Source: M3007 sp965249785
GTDB lineage: Bacteria > Bacteroidota > Bacteroidia > Chitinophagales > Saprospiraceae
Direction of reading: 5' to 3'
Assembly: GCA_965249785.1 (NCBI GenBank)
Contig: CBDFMU010000012.1
Location: forward strand, 1 to 64,000
Length of the DNA stretch: 64,000 bases
Under the pieces are notes generated by a model, which was not told the DNA's origin, made no database searches, and saw only the letters and a list, made by a program, of their open reading frames with translations. Shown here one piece after another: positions 46,654 through 56,151 of this stretch (position 1 is the first letter of the stretch; the number at the start of each line of letters is the position of its first letter). A program made the translations under genes and the position numbers.

Positions 46654-47994
46654 TTATTTTACAGACTTGATAAAGTAAGAAATGGGGGAGAAAACCAAGT
46701 TCTTCCTTAGTCTGATTAAAAGAAAAATATAATTTGAAAATACAGTTATTATAAAAAATAACGGGATACATATCAAACCGTAGATGGGATAAAGTATGAA
46801 AGAGAGCGTGAGGTATGTCAAAATACTTACCAGAAGGCTCAATATGACCGTTTTCTCGTGACCAGTAATTGTCAGGTATATGGTTGAGTAAGAAACAAAT
46901 GAATTAAGAATAAAGCCAATAGTATATATGTATACAAGTTCTTTGCCTTGCTTATAGTGATCCCCTACAAACTGTATAGCTTGATCGTAAAAAAAGTAAA
47001 TACAAGCTAAAAAAATTATGCCACCAGCTAATTGCAATCCAATCATTGTTACAGTTTTCTTCACCAGTGCAGGCATATCTTTCTTGATGAGAAAATTTGC
47101 AATCTGCGGGTAAAACCACATCATAGTAGAATTGCTGAACACTAACAGCATAGAAAATATCTTAAATGCGAAGGATAGTGTGGAGAGGTCCGTTTCTTTT
47201 AGAAAAAAACCTAAAATGAAACTATCATTGACCTGAATAAAACCTAACAGTGCTATACCTAAAAAGGGCAAACTTTCACCTGTGATTGATTTGTATTGTA
47301 CTTGTTTTATATCAACGATTGATTGTTTGATATCCCCTACAGCAATAGTCTTATTTTTGCTTCTAAAAAAATAGAAAATTATTATTAAAGAACATAGTAT
47401 ATTTATTATGATAATATTACTAAACGTTATTGTAGAGGTAAGGTAGTAAAAAATGACTATCGTGCTTATAATAGCCGCATTTCTGGCTCCTTCAAATATT
47501 ATCAAAGAAGCAAGCGTGCGTTGTAAACCCCTTAATACTTCACTAGAAAAAAGAATTACTACATTGACTATTATAAGCGAGAGAAATAGAATCAAAAATG
47601 ACGTCGTATATCCTTTTAAGAGCAAGAAAGGTGAATAAATCAGGGAAATTGTTACACAAGCCAGTAATTGAATTACCAAACTTTCTGATACCCATTTATT
47701 TATCACGTTGCCCTTGTTCTCGGCAACTAAGGTTATTATTTTTCGTACTGCCAGTTGTGGAATACCAAGGCTAGATAAGGCACTAGCTATTCCTATTGAC
47801 GATATGATGAAATTGTATTTAGCGAAATCATTAACGGTTAATAATTTGGCACTGAGCATTACTATTGCAAAACTGACAAATGCCGAAAATCCCTTAACGA
47901 TGTAAAAAGCAATACTCTCCCGCCTTAAAAACCCTAATAGTTGCCTTGCAATTTTCAAGAGTACTAGTTGAAACTGATTATATATAATAAACAC
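46654..47994 (-). CDS. O-antigen flippase (Wzx)
   Basis: A 446-residue AT-rich membrane protein with about 12-14 helices. IVKGFSAFVSFAIVMLSAKL, then LTVNDFAKYNFIISSIGIAS is the polysaccharide flippase start. FIQVNDSFILGFFLKETDLS, with SFAFKIFSML, completes the family core. It translocates undecaprenyl-linked repeats. The frame starts at GTG 47994. Followed 13 bases later by the putative transferase gene. Confidence 0.88.
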   Translation of the reverse strand: MFIIYNQFQLVLLKIARQLLGFLRRESIAFYIVKGFSAFVSFAIVMLSAKLLTVNDFAKYNFIISSIGIASALSSLGIPQLAVRKIITLVAENKGNVINKWVSESLVIQLLACVTISLIYSPFLLLKGYTTSFLILFLSLIIVNVVILFSSEVLRGLQRTLASLIIFEGARNAAIISTIVIFYYLTSTITFSNIIIINILCSLIIIFYFFRSKNKTIAVGDIKQSIVDIKQVQYKSITGESLPFLGIALLGFIQVNDSFILGFFLKETDLSTLSFAFKIFSMLLVFSNSTMMWFYPQIANFLIKKDMPALVKKTVTMIGLQLAGGIIFLACIYFFYDQAIQFVGDHYKQGKELVYIYTIGFILNSFVSYSTIYLTITGHEKTVILSLLVSILTYLTLSFILYPIYGLICIPLFFIITVFSNYIFLLIRLRKNLVFSPISYFIKSVK

Positions 47995-48123
47995 TGCAAT
48001 AATAAACTAGGGAATTCTGCTTTTTTAACCCTCATTTTATTAGTTGCTCGAAACTGTGACAACTTTGCAGTGTTTCGACCCTCAGTACGATGTGTTTTAA
48101 TAACGCAATATTTTGTGCGTTGA

Positions 48124-48960
48124 TTACTTTATTTTAAATAGAACCCCTAATTGAGGATGAATGTTAATATCTATGGCAGTAATAGAAAAGTAAACCCTTC
48201 TGATTGCTTCAAAAAAGGATGATTTTCTTTTATAACAAACTACCGGATACAATTTTTGTAATTTAACATTGAGCTTGTCAGCTACGATGGGGATTGATTT
48301 GGGGGTGTAATAGGTAACGTGTTCCCAAGGCATAAAAGAAAAAGTTCTACCTAACATTTTATTGAGGTAAAATTTCTGTTCCATAGGTTTTGCTGCTGGT
48401 ACTGAGAAAAACAAATACACGTTTTTCTTTTCAATCTTGCTGAATTCTGCTAAAAAGCTTAGCGGGTTTCTTACGTGTTCTAATACGTCCCACATCGTTA
48501 CAATGATAGTATCAGAAGATAAATGGTTGATTTCTTCTACTGGAACGCTGGTAGATAAAATAATTCTACTTTTGACCGTACTCTTTGCAAACTTCACCTG
48601 TTTTTCAGAGGCTTCTACGCCCACAATCTCCGCGAAATCTCCATGGAGCTTTTGCTCTTCCAGCATCTTGATAAATCCGCCGGTGCCACAACCATAGTCA
48701 ATTAATGCGCATTGTTTTAGATCACCAATAGACTGGATATTACTCAGAAACTGATTAAATGCTTCGTGTTTGTGTTCACTTTGCAACCATATATGCTCAT
48801 CGCTTATATCAATATCAACATAATCCGGGCTTACTGTGCCCTCCATGTCAGTATTGAAGATGATTTCGCAGTTAGAGCATTTTCTTACTACAATGTTGCG
48901 GTTTTGATAAGGCTCGGAGGAAATCACAGAGCTGGGTGAATCACAGATAACGCATTTCAT
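48124..48960 (-). CDS. SAM-dependent methyltransferase with N-terminal zinc ribbon
   Basis: A 278-residue protein. The N-terminus has Cys pairs CVICD (3-7) and CSNCE (28-32), a zinc ribbon. The SAM site is ALIDYGCGTGGFIKMLEEQK and the MWDVLEHVRNPLSFLAEFSK motif is of the Methyltransf_23 type. It most likely methylates a sugar or its lipid carrier. It precedes the wzx gene in the transcription direction and follows wzz. Confidence 0.85.
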   Translation of the reverse strand: MKCVICDSPSSVISSEPYQNRNIVVRKCSNCEIIFNTDMEGTVSPDYVDIDISDEHIWLQSEHKHEAFNQFLSNIQSIGDLKQCALIDYGCGTGGFIKMLEEQKLHGDFAEIVGVEASEKQVKFAKSTVKSRIILSTSVPVEEINHLSSDTIIVTMWDVLEHVRNPLSFLAEFSKIEKKNVYLFFSVPAAKPMEQKFYLNKMLGRTFSFMPWEHVTYYTPKSIPIVADKLNVKLQKLYPVVCYKRKSSFFEAIRRVYFSITAIDINIHPQLGVLFKIK

Positions 48961-49030
48961 GTTTTTAGATTTAAGTTTAAGAATGCTTGCCTTGCATTAA
49001 GTTTTTCGTGTATTTGGGCGGTGGATAATG

Positions 49031-50134
49031 TCAAGTGTTGTTTTCCATCGCTTCTCTAACCACCAATCTACTAATTATGAACAGGCTTCCAAGTGTCAAC
49101 CCTAATACTAGTCCAATGATCAGTGCTTTTATACGGCCTCGGGCATCTGGCTTTATGGGGGGGATCGGCACATCAATCAATGATAAGAAAGGGGTATTGC
49201 TTTTCATTGAAAAGTCGGCCAATTCCACGTTTTTTATCGCTTCACCATAAACAATAGTCAGTAAGTTGTTTGTACGCTGGTAGCGTCGGCCCGATACTTT
49301 ATTCATTTCCAGCAGTAGGCCATTATTTTGATCTTGAAAACCAGCACTGGCCACATCATTGTTATTAAGTAACCGACCAATAGAGTCACGTTTTTGTGCC
49401 AGTATTTCCAGCGTTTCGCGCTCCCGTTCTATGCTTTTTTCAATATAAAAGGCACTAATATCTTCATATAGTGTATTAAGCAGATCAATAGCCAGCATTT
49501 CATCAGCACTATTTAAAGAAAGTGTCATGATGCTGGTGTCATCATTCAGGTTAGTGCCAAACATAGGACGCTCTACATCTTCGCCGCCGATCATTTCACC
49601 ATATAGAGCCAAGAGGGCCTTATTTTCTTTACGGTTGAAGCTGGCAAGGTTTCCCCTGGTAAATAGAAACCCGTTCAGCGTAGTATCTTTTTTCCATTTT
49701 TCGTGTAATCGCTGTATGCGAATAATGTGATTGGCAAAAAAATCTTCTTGACCATCCAGGGTATACTTTTTAAATAAAGTGGTGGAGATAATACGTCGGG
49801 AGTGGGCAATTTCCAATATTCTTTCCAACTTATAATCGTTTCCACTGCTTCCCAATAAGCCGCTAAATTGTCCCAATAAGGAAGCAATGCCGCCACTGCC
49901 TTGGTTATCATTAAGCATGAAAGTGAGCTGGGCAGTATAAGTGACGGGTTTTATAAATGCCTTATACCCAAAGTAAGCCACAAATGGCAGCGTAATTAGT
50001 AGTATTATCAGCCAGTTCCGTCGAATTTCTGTCCAGTATTTCCGGCTCTTCAGAATCAGTTCGCGCAGCGTGATCTCATCCTCTCGCAGAGAAGGCACGG
50101 TGGGATACTGCGGTTGCTCAAGTTCTGTCTTCAT
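49031..50134 (-). CDS. Wzz-type chain-length determinant
   Basis: A 367-residue inner-membrane protein. One transmembrane helix lies near the N-terminus (NWLIILLITLPFVAYFG) and another at the C-terminus (RIKALIIGLVLGLTLGSLFI). The periplasmic region between has coiled-coil character and ends NTPFLSLIDVPIPPIKPDAR, typical of Wzz. No tyrosine-kinase domain follows, so it is the Wzz rather than the Wzc form. The frame is open from TTG 50140; ATG at 50134 is preferred. Confidence 0.88.
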   Translation of the reverse strand: MKTELEQPQYPTVPSLREDEITLRELILKSRKYWTEIRRNWLIILLITLPFVAYFGYKAFIKPVTYTAQLTFMLNDNQGSGGIASLLGQFSGLLGSSGNDYKLERILEIAHSRRIISTTLFKKYTLDGQEDFFANHIIRIQRLHEKWKKDTTLNGFLFTRGNLASFNRKENKALLALYGEMIGGEDVERPMFGTNLNDDTSIMTLSLNSADEMLAIDLLNTLYEDISAFYIEKSIERERETLEILAQKRDSIGRLLNNNDVASAGFQDQNNGLLLEMNKVSGRRYQRTNNLLTIVYGEAIKNVELADFSMKSNTPFLSLIDVPIPPIKPDARGRIKALIIGLVLGLTLGSLFIISRLVVREAMENNT

Positions 50135-50198
50135 AATCAATTAAAAATTACTACAACGATTGATTTTGTGCATTCATAATTTACGCACATTCTCCTCT

Positions 50199-51182
50199 TT
50201 ATGTGTTCGCCTCAAAAGAGGAGTCGTATTCAAATGGATGTCTGGCCAAAGGTAGCTCAGCCAGTGGATGGTGCGGATTGGCTAGGCCAACCGGAGGCTG
50301 ATTACGCATTTCATGCGTTGCCTGGGTGACTGGCAGCACTGTATCAAGCCCGAAGCCACGACCATCCAGTATGGCGCGGTAGCTTTCCGCATGTAAATCA
50401 CTAAATCCTTCCGAAAAAGTCCACTCTTTGCCATCCAACGTAAGAGTGCGATATGGAGCATTGGGAAGGGCCGTTTTGGGGAGCGTTTCTGCTTCGATAC
50501 TTAGAAACCAGCGCACACTGGCGCGCGCCAGTTGCAAATGTCCACTGGCCCGTCCATGGTTATGAATATATACATCCCCTTGTTGCAGGGGTCCAAATAC
50601 CCAAAGCAACATGTCGAATAAATGAACGCCAATGTTGGTAATAATTCCACCGGACTTGCTTTCATTGCCCTTCCAACTGCTATAATACCAATGGCCGCGC
50701 GGTGTAATGTAAGTTAGATCTACATCAAATATATGTTGCGGATCACTGGATTCTACCTGTTTTCTCAGCGCAATAATATGTGGATGATGGCGAAGCTGCA
50801 AAATTGTCCAGATGCGCTGGCCTGTTTCTTCTTCCATTTCGCGAAGTGCTTCCAGATTCCAGGGATTCAGCACGAGTGGTTTTTCGCAAATAACGTTCGC
50901 GCCGTAGCGCAACCCGTAACGGACGTGTGCGTCGTGCAGATAGTTGGGCGAACAAATACTCAAATAATCAATAACTTGACCTTGCCTTTTTAATTTTTCT
51001 AAATGCCGGTCGAAACGTTCAAATTCGGTAAAAAAGGCGGCCCCTGGAAAATAACTGTCCAGAATACCGACTGAGTCGCTGGGATCATAAGCCGCCAGTA
51101 ATTGGCCACCCATTTCGCGGATGGCTTGCAAATGTCGAGGGGCCACATAGCCAGCCGCACCAATCAAGGCGAAGTTTTTCAA
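50199..51182 (-). CDS. wbpB: Gfo/Idh/MocA dehydrogenase, WbpB/WlbA-like
   Basis: A 327-residue NAD-dependent dehydrogenase predicted to oxidise C3 of UDP-GlcNAcA in synthesis of UDP-2,3-diacetamido uronic acids. The loop ALIGAAGYVAPRHLQAIREM, YLSICSPNYLHDAHV, NVICEKPLVLNPWNLEALRE, and SGGIITNIGVHLFDMLLWVF match WlbA. It starts at TTG just after a stop four codons upstream. The other four pathway enzymes are within 8 kb on the same strand. Confidence 0.87.
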   Translation of the reverse strand: MKNFALIGAAGYVAPRHLQAIREMGGQLLAAYDPSDSVGILDSYFPGAAFFTEFERFDRHLEKLKRQGQVIDYLSICSPNYLHDAHVRYGLRYGANVICEKPLVLNPWNLEALREMEEETGQRIWTILQLRHHPHIIALRKQVESSDPQHIFDVDLTYITPRGHWYYSSWKGNESKSGGIITNIGVHLFDMLLWVFGPLQQGDVYIHNHGRASGHLQLARASVRWFLSIEAETLPKTALPNAPYRTLTLDGKEWTFSEGFSDLHAESYRAILDGRGFGLDTVLPVTQATHEMRNQPPVGLANPHHPLAELPLARHPFEYDSSFEANT

Positions 51183-51212
51183 AACGGCGGATTAGAAAGT
51201 AAAAAGGTCAGG

Positions 51213-51248
51213 ATAAGGCTTCGCCTTTCATAAGTGGCGGCCACTTAC
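51213..51248. repeat. Double-hairpin repeat, copy 1
   Basis: Two adjoining hairpins: AAGGC-TTC-GCCTT and TAAGTGGC-G-GCCACTTA. The same pair, with a changed second loop, is at 57319-57355. Each lies about 30-40 bases upstream of a minus-strand sugar-pathway gene. Confidence 0.65.
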
Positions 51249-51311
51249 ACGTTGATCTGTAATATAGGTAGTTATATATAATATAACTATGACTATCAAA
51301 AACAATCAACG

Positions 51312-51388
51312 CTTGAACCGCAGTTTGGATAACAGAAGGCGTTGATTATGTAGAATATTGAGCAGCAAAATTACTCGTTATTGGCGAT
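51312..51388 (-). pseudogene. Decayed 5' end of a second locus regulator with its leader
   Basis: The 35-bp stretch 51354-51388 matches 59486-59520, the leader of the intact regulator, at 33 of 35 positions. The sequence after it (minus strand, from 51349) aligns with the first 13 codons of the regulator (I-N-A against I-D-A, then CAAACTGCGGTTCAAG against TAAAACACGGATCAAG) with the start codon changed to ATA and a one-base loss. The rest of the gene is missing. A TAATTTTG box lies at 51366-51373. Confidence 0.5.
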
Positions 51389-51549
51389 TTCTCGTACTAT
51401 TCATTAAATTTTATCCTGTTGGATTGAAAAACTGCTTAGCCCGTAATACGCAATAAATTGATTGGTTTGAGAAGTCAATGACGAATAGTAAAGCAAGAAC
51501 TAATATTAATAGTAAAGACAATTATTTGACAGATGCTTTTTCAGGGGTA

Positions 51550-52701
51550 CTAGTTTTTAACATTTATAAAATGATTAGCGATCAATTGAGCGGAATGTCC
51601 ATCGCCGTAGGGCATACTTTCTCTACCTTTTTTATGCAGGCAAGCATGAAATGCAGTGGTGATTGCGGATTTTGAAATGGGATTGGCTAAGGTGTTCCAA
51701 CCCAATTCTACCAATTCTGTCCATTCGGTCTCACTACGCAGGGTAAGGCAGGGTACGCGATAGAAAAAGGCTTCTTTCTGAACGCCGCCAGAATCGGTTA
51801 TGATCATAGCAGCATGCTTCTCAAGCATGACCATATCCAAATATCCTACTGGTTCTATTATCTTGATTTTACCAGTATGAATATGCAATTCTTCTATTCT
51901 TTTTTTAGTACGCGGATGAATTGGCAAAATCACTGGCATCGTATCCGCTATTTCGTTTAGTGCGGAGAAAATGCTGTGCATTCTTTCCGGCGAATCAGAA
52001 TTCTCAGCTCTATGTATAGTTGCTAATATATAGTTCTTAGGGTTTTGATTTATTTTAAATAAAATAGTACTCTTTTTTTCAGCTTTCTGACTAAAATATA
52101 AAGCAGCATCGTACATCACGTCGCCGACATTTTTTATTTTTTCGCTATTAATACCTTCTTTGTGCAACTGCTCTACGGCATTAGTATTTGGCGCAAAAAG
52201 CCAGGTAGAAATGTGGTCAGTCATAATCCGGTTGATTTCTTCCGGCATTTTATTATTGAAAGACCGCAAGCCTGCCTCTACATGCGCGACTGGAATATGC
52301 AATTTTGCGGCAGCCAGTGCCCCGGCAAAAGTGGAGTTCGTATCACCATATACTAATACATAATCCGGCTTTTCGGCTATTAAAATCTTTTCAATTCCTT
52401 CCAGCATTCTACCGGTCATTTCCCCATGTGAGGAACCATGAATACCTAAATTGTAGGCAGGTACGGGAATGTCCAGTTCATCAAAAAACACATCAGACAT
52501 TTGCTTGTCAAAGTGCTGGCCGGTATGAATAAGCATCTCTGCTATACCGTTTGCGGCAAATGCCTGCGAGACCATAGCTGCTTTGATAAATTGAGGCCGT
52601 GCGCCTATTACTGTAATGATTTTTAAAGTATTCGGTAAATTTGTTTTATTAAGCAAATGGACGAAATGGTTTCGCTGTGTTGTAAAATCTAAGGCTGTCA
52701 T
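51550..52701 (-). CDS. wbpI: UDP-GlcNAc 2-epimerase-type enzyme, WbpI/WlbD-like
   Basis: A non-hydrolysing 2-epimerase of about 383 residues. IITVIGARPQFIKAAMVSQA is the family start; VLVYGDTNSTFAGALAAAKL, HVEAGLRSFNNKMPEEINRI, and SDSGG-like TDSGGVQKEAFFYRVPCLTL supply the UDP-sugar site. By context it converts UDP-GlcNAc3NAcA to UDP-ManNAc3NAcA. The frame opens at 52797 inside the upstream gene; ATG 52701 is preferred because it starts 36 bases after the previous stop. Confidence 0.88.
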   Translation of the reverse strand: MTALDFTTQRNHFVHLLNKTNLPNTLKIITVIGARPQFIKAAMVSQAFAANGIAEMLIHTGQHFDKQMSDVFFDELDIPVPAYNLGIHGSSHGEMTGRMLEGIEKILIAEKPDYVLVYGDTNSTFAGALAAAKLHIPVAHVEAGLRSFNNKMPEEINRIMTDHISTWLFAPNTNAVEQLHKEGINSEKIKNVGDVMYDAALYFSQKAEKKSTILFKINQNPKNYILATIHRAENSDSPERMHSIFSALNEIADTMPVILPIHPRTKKRIEELHIHTGKIKIIEPVGYLDMVMLEKHAAMIITDSGGVQKEAFFYRVPCLTLRSETEWTELVELGWNTLANPISKSAITTAFHACLHKKGRESMPYGDGHSAQLIANHFINVKN

Positions 52702-52736
52702 ATCGAGCGCAGGTGCCACATGACGGCATTGATAGG

Positions 52737-53327
52737 TTATAGAATTCTGTGTACCTGACTTTCGATACATTGGTATTCTTGTCCGCTTTCTGGGCAAATA
52801 GCATAGCCCTGTGCATCAAATACTAAACGATGTCCGTATTCACTCATCCATCCTGTTTGTCGGGCCGGATTACCGACCATAAGTGCATAGGGAGCTACGG
52901 TTTTAGTAACCACTGCGCCAGCACCAATAAATGCATATTTACCTATATCGTGACCACAAATAATAGTGGCATTAGCACCTATGCTCGCTCCTTTTCCTAC
53001 TCGAGTGTGAGCGTATTGTTCCCGACGATTGATAGCACTACGGGGATTAATTATATTAGTAAATACTACGGAAGGACCCACAAACACATCGTCTTCGCAG
53101 ATCACTCCTGTGTAAATAGAAACATTATTCTGCACTTTCACATTATTCCCTAAGATGACTTCTGGAGAAATAACGACATTTTGACCGATATTACAATTTC
53201 GCCCAATAGTACAATTAGGCATAATATGACAGAAGTGCCAGATGTTGGTGCCATCGCCGATACTGCTGCCTTCATCCACGTAGCTGGAGGGATGTACAAA
53301 GTATGATGTTGGGTCAGTGTTTTCCAA
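52737..53327 (-). CDS. wbpD: Hexapeptide-repeat N-acetyltransferase, WbpD/WlbB-like
   Basis: A 196-residue left-handed beta-helix acyltransferase. Turns such as IGDGTNIWHFCHIMPNCTIG, ILGNNVKVQNNVSIYTGVIC, and IGKYAFIGAGAVVTKTVAPY are characteristic, and NIWHF is found in WlbB. It is expected to acetylate the 3-amino group of UDP-GlcNAc3NA. Between Wza-like and wbpI genes with tight spacing. Confidence 0.9.
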   Translation of the reverse strand: MENTDPTSYFVHPSSYVDEGSSIGDGTNIWHFCHIMPNCTIGRNCNIGQNVVISPEVILGNNVKVQNNVSIYTGVICEDDVFVGPSVVFTNIINPRSAINRREQYAHTRVGKGASIGANATIICGHDIGKYAFIGAGAVVTKTVAPYALMVGNPARQTGWMSEYGHRLVFDAQGYAICPESGQEYQCIESQVHRIL

Positions 53328-53348
53328 CCTGATAGTGGTAGACGTGAT

Positions 53349-56114
53349 TCAGTTTCTATTAAGTGCACTAATAGCTAAGATAACCGTGGCCACTGCTCCG
53401 ACCGTAGCCAGGATTTGAGTCAAGGCTTTGTCCCAATCAACTCCTTTCCCATCTTTATTTGATTTTCTTACTTTTACTGGTTTTGCCCCCACGATGACTA
53501 CTGAGCCCTTGGTTATTTTAGGATAAATCTTGAAAAGACCAAAATTGCGGGTGCGATTAATTTTTCCATTAGGCTGATTCACAATTACGTTTTTGCGCGA
53601 AGCAGCTTTACTAAATCCGGCAGCGTACTTGCGTATATACCAACCGGCACGTTTGCCTGCACTATAAGCAACATTGATTTGTCCTACTTGCAACAAGCGC
53701 GGCTGCAGCACTTTGGCCGCTTCGGTGTTAGGGGTGCGTATCGTCACCAGATCCTGCCGCTTCGGCACAGTAAGATCGTCTCCCTGCCGAAGAATGTGGT
53801 TAGAGGGAGAATTGCGCGAACGCAAGGCTTCTTGCAGATTAGTAACCACAGTTCCTTTATTATCTTCATTTCGTACTAATGTGGCACCTTCGGGAAAGGC
53901 TTCTGGTGATAACCCGCCCGCCCGATCTATCAAGTCTGCCAGGGTCTCATTATCGCTAATTAAAGCATACTTTCCTGGATAACGTACTTGACCGTTTACG
54001 GTGACGTATTGCTGAAATTCAAACTCGGGAGTGCTACGGACCACGACCTCATCGAAAGGCAGCAAAATAAATTCCGAGCCATCGGCATTCTGCAGGTTAA
54101 ATTGATCGTCTACTTGTACCGTAGCCACTACGGTGCGGGTAGGAGTATCATCTACTTGCACCACACGATAAATATCAATTCTACTACGCGAAGCTTCCAG
54201 TTTGAAGCCCCCAGCAAGCGTTAGGGCATTGCGCAGGGTCATGTTTCTGCCGTAATAAAACTCGCCCGGTTCTCTCACGGAACCTGATACAGTAATCGTA
54301 GCAGCATCGGAAAAGGTTAATTCGGAGAGGACAATGAGTTCGTCAGCAGGCTGTAAAGTCAAATTGGCAGCTGAATTGGGATTGGCAATAGCCTCTTTAA
54401 TAGAAACATCAATATATTGCTTCTCTTTGAAGTTTTTTGGATTGCTTCGCCGGATGTAACCAATACCATTGGCATCGGGTCGCAGGCCGCCCGCTAATAA
54501 AACTGCCCGCTCGACGGTGATGGCCGAATCCGGTGAAAAAGGATATTCCTCGACTCTATGTCTCACGGCACCGCTCACATAGATGGCAAAAGTGTCCGTA
54601 TAACGACTCTGCTCATAAATCACCAGGCGATCTTCTGGTTGCAAGGGTAAATCGGCCGCAGTATGTGGAGCACTCATGATGGCGGCGATATTTACCTGGA
54701 TAAGACGAGTGGTCCGATCTGGATTCGTGCGCGCCAGAAAAGCGACATCTGTACGGGCCTCTCTGCGCAATACGCTTTTAGTAACCAGATCGCTGATGCG
54801 TGGCGTCTCGGAGATAGCGTAACTACCTGGATATTCCACCGGGCCATTTACGGCGGCAGTATTTTCAGTACTGGCGGCAATTCTTCGTACCGTGACGGAG
54901 TCTCCATTTAATAGAGTAAAGTCGCTGTTACCAGTAGTCAGGTCTTTTAAATTTACATCAAGCATGACCTGTTTGTCGTTCACAAACCGTCTGATCTGAA
55001 TAATCTCCCGGTAAGCATTGGCGGAAAACCCACCGGCATACTCCAACAGTTTATTCCATTGTTCGCCTTCAATTAGCTCATAACGATATGGGCGTTGGAC
55101 GGCTCCTTGTACCGCGACGACCCGCTGCGCCACTGGTACATTAATGATATCATTGTCTTCCAGAAAGAAATCGTACTGAATGGCCGGGTTATTAACTAAT
55201 TCATACAAATCCAGTCGCTTGGTTTGCCCGCCACGGATTACCCGGATGTTCCGTACCGTGCCTAAATCGGTTGGCCCACCAGCTGCCACCAAAGCATTAA
55301 AAGCCGTATTAATAGCTGGTACGGTAATGCTTCCTGTATTATTCGTTTCCCCAAAAATATTCACTGTGATAGTACGTGCCCGAGTCAAGCTTACGGCGAA
55401 TTGCTCTGGTGCAAACCGGTAATAAGTGCTGAAACGACTACGCATGAGCTCTCTGGCCTGTCCCAGGCGGATGCCTTTTAGAAAAATCTTGGGCATATTA
55501 GTCGGACTAATATAGCCTTCTCTATTAATAGTAAACTTACTGTCAAATTGGGAAGGACCAAAAATGCTGACCGTTAATTCATCGCCGGAACTTAATACAT
55601 AACTATCCGACGGTTTTATATCGCCAGTACTTTTAAAAATGCCACCCTCTTTCTGCCGAAATAGCTGATGTCCGTAAATGCCAGCCGACAGTATATTCTG
55701 GCTATCCCGCCGGGTAATTCTTTTTGAACTCCCCCTGCTGCTATTACTGGTAGGCACCGTATCTCGCGTTGCTTCCTCTATCATTATAGTATCAGAGGGC
55801 GCGAGCAGCACTGGATATTGTCGCGTAGTAGTGGAAGTACTATTGCCTGGACTAGGCCCTGGTTTTCCTTTCTTTTCCGCTTCCATGGCATCAAGTATTT
55901 TCTCGATGGTCGGTTGGAGGGATGCTAACTGCTCTGGTCTAACATTATCAATGTCTATTCCTTCTTGCAGAAGTCTTGCGCGGACTTCACTTTCATTCAG
56001 CCCTCTGGCCTGAATCGCAGACCGTGCCTGTTGTTCAATGATAGGATTGCTTTGTGCATACATACTCGTTCCCGACAGTAGTATTGCCAAACAGATAAAT
56101 AGAAAAAAACGCAT
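53349..56114 (-). CDS. Wza-like outer-membrane polysaccharide export protein with multiple SLBB domains
   Basis: About 921 residues. A signal peptide (RFFLFICLAILLSG, then TSMYAQ) is followed by a Poly_export domain (SYVLSSGDELTVSIFGPSQF, then YISPTNMPKIFL). Several SLBB repeats follow (VAVQGAVQRPYRYELIEGEQ; VTVSGSVREPGEFYYGRN; VTVNGQVRYPGKYALISDNE) and a C-terminal segment ends in a hydrophobic helix ILATVGAVATVILAISAL. Such long forms export capsular polysaccharide in Bacteroidota. A second ATG at 56126 would add four residues. It lies inside the sugar-biosynthesis genes, so the product is exported by this Wza. Confidence 0.9.
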   Translation of the reverse strand: MRFFLFICLAILLSGTSMYAQSNPIIEQQARSAIQARGLNESEVRARLLQEGIDIDNVRPEQLASLQPTIEKILDAMEAEKKGKPGPSPGNSTSTTTRQYPVLLAPSDTIMIEEATRDTVPTSNSSRGSSKRITRRDSQNILSAGIYGHQLFRQKEGGIFKSTGDIKPSDSYVLSSGDELTVSIFGPSQFDSKFTINREGYISPTNMPKIFLKGIRLGQARELMRSRFSTYYRFAPEQFAVSLTRARTITVNIFGETNNTGSITVPAINTAFNALVAAGGPTDLGTVRNIRVIRGGQTKRLDLYELVNNPAIQYDFFLEDNDIINVPVAQRVVAVQGAVQRPYRYELIEGEQWNKLLEYAGGFSANAYREIIQIRRFVNDKQVMLDVNLKDLTTGNSDFTLLNGDSVTVRRIAASTENTAAVNGPVEYPGSYAISETPRISDLVTKSVLRREARTDVAFLARTNPDRTTRLIQVNIAAIMSAPHTAADLPLQPEDRLVIYEQSRYTDTFAIYVSGAVRHRVEEYPFSPDSAITVERAVLLAGGLRPDANGIGYIRRSNPKNFKEKQYIDVSIKEAIANPNSAANLTLQPADELIVLSELTFSDAATITVSGSVREPGEFYYGRNMTLRNALTLAGGFKLEASRSRIDIYRVVQVDDTPTRTVVATVQVDDQFNLQNADGSEFILLPFDEVVVRSTPEFEFQQYVTVNGQVRYPGKYALISDNETLADLIDRAGGLSPEAFPEGATLVRNEDNKGTVVTNLQEALRSRNSPSNHILRQGDDLTVPKRQDLVTIRTPNTEAAKVLQPRLLQVGQINVAYSAGKRAGWYIRKYAAGFSKAASRKNVIVNQPNGKINRTRNFGLFKIYPKITKGSVVIVGAKPVKVRKSNKDGKGVDWDKALTQILATVGAVATVILAISALNRN

Positions 56115-56151
56115 AATTGTCAACATGGTATGGTTTGACAGTGGTTATCGG

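Larger units (their letters stand above)
51183..51549. other. Intergenic region with paired hairpins and a regulator relic
   Basis: Holds a double hairpin (51213-51248), a decayed regulator start with leader (51312-51388), and AT-rich filler. No intact gene; the 65-codon frame at 51478-51675 runs into the epimerase gene antisense and is not supported. Confidence 0.6.

Noticed and set aside
51478..51675. 65-codon plus-strand ORF
   Set aside because: Mostly antisense to wbpI and with no signal or domain.
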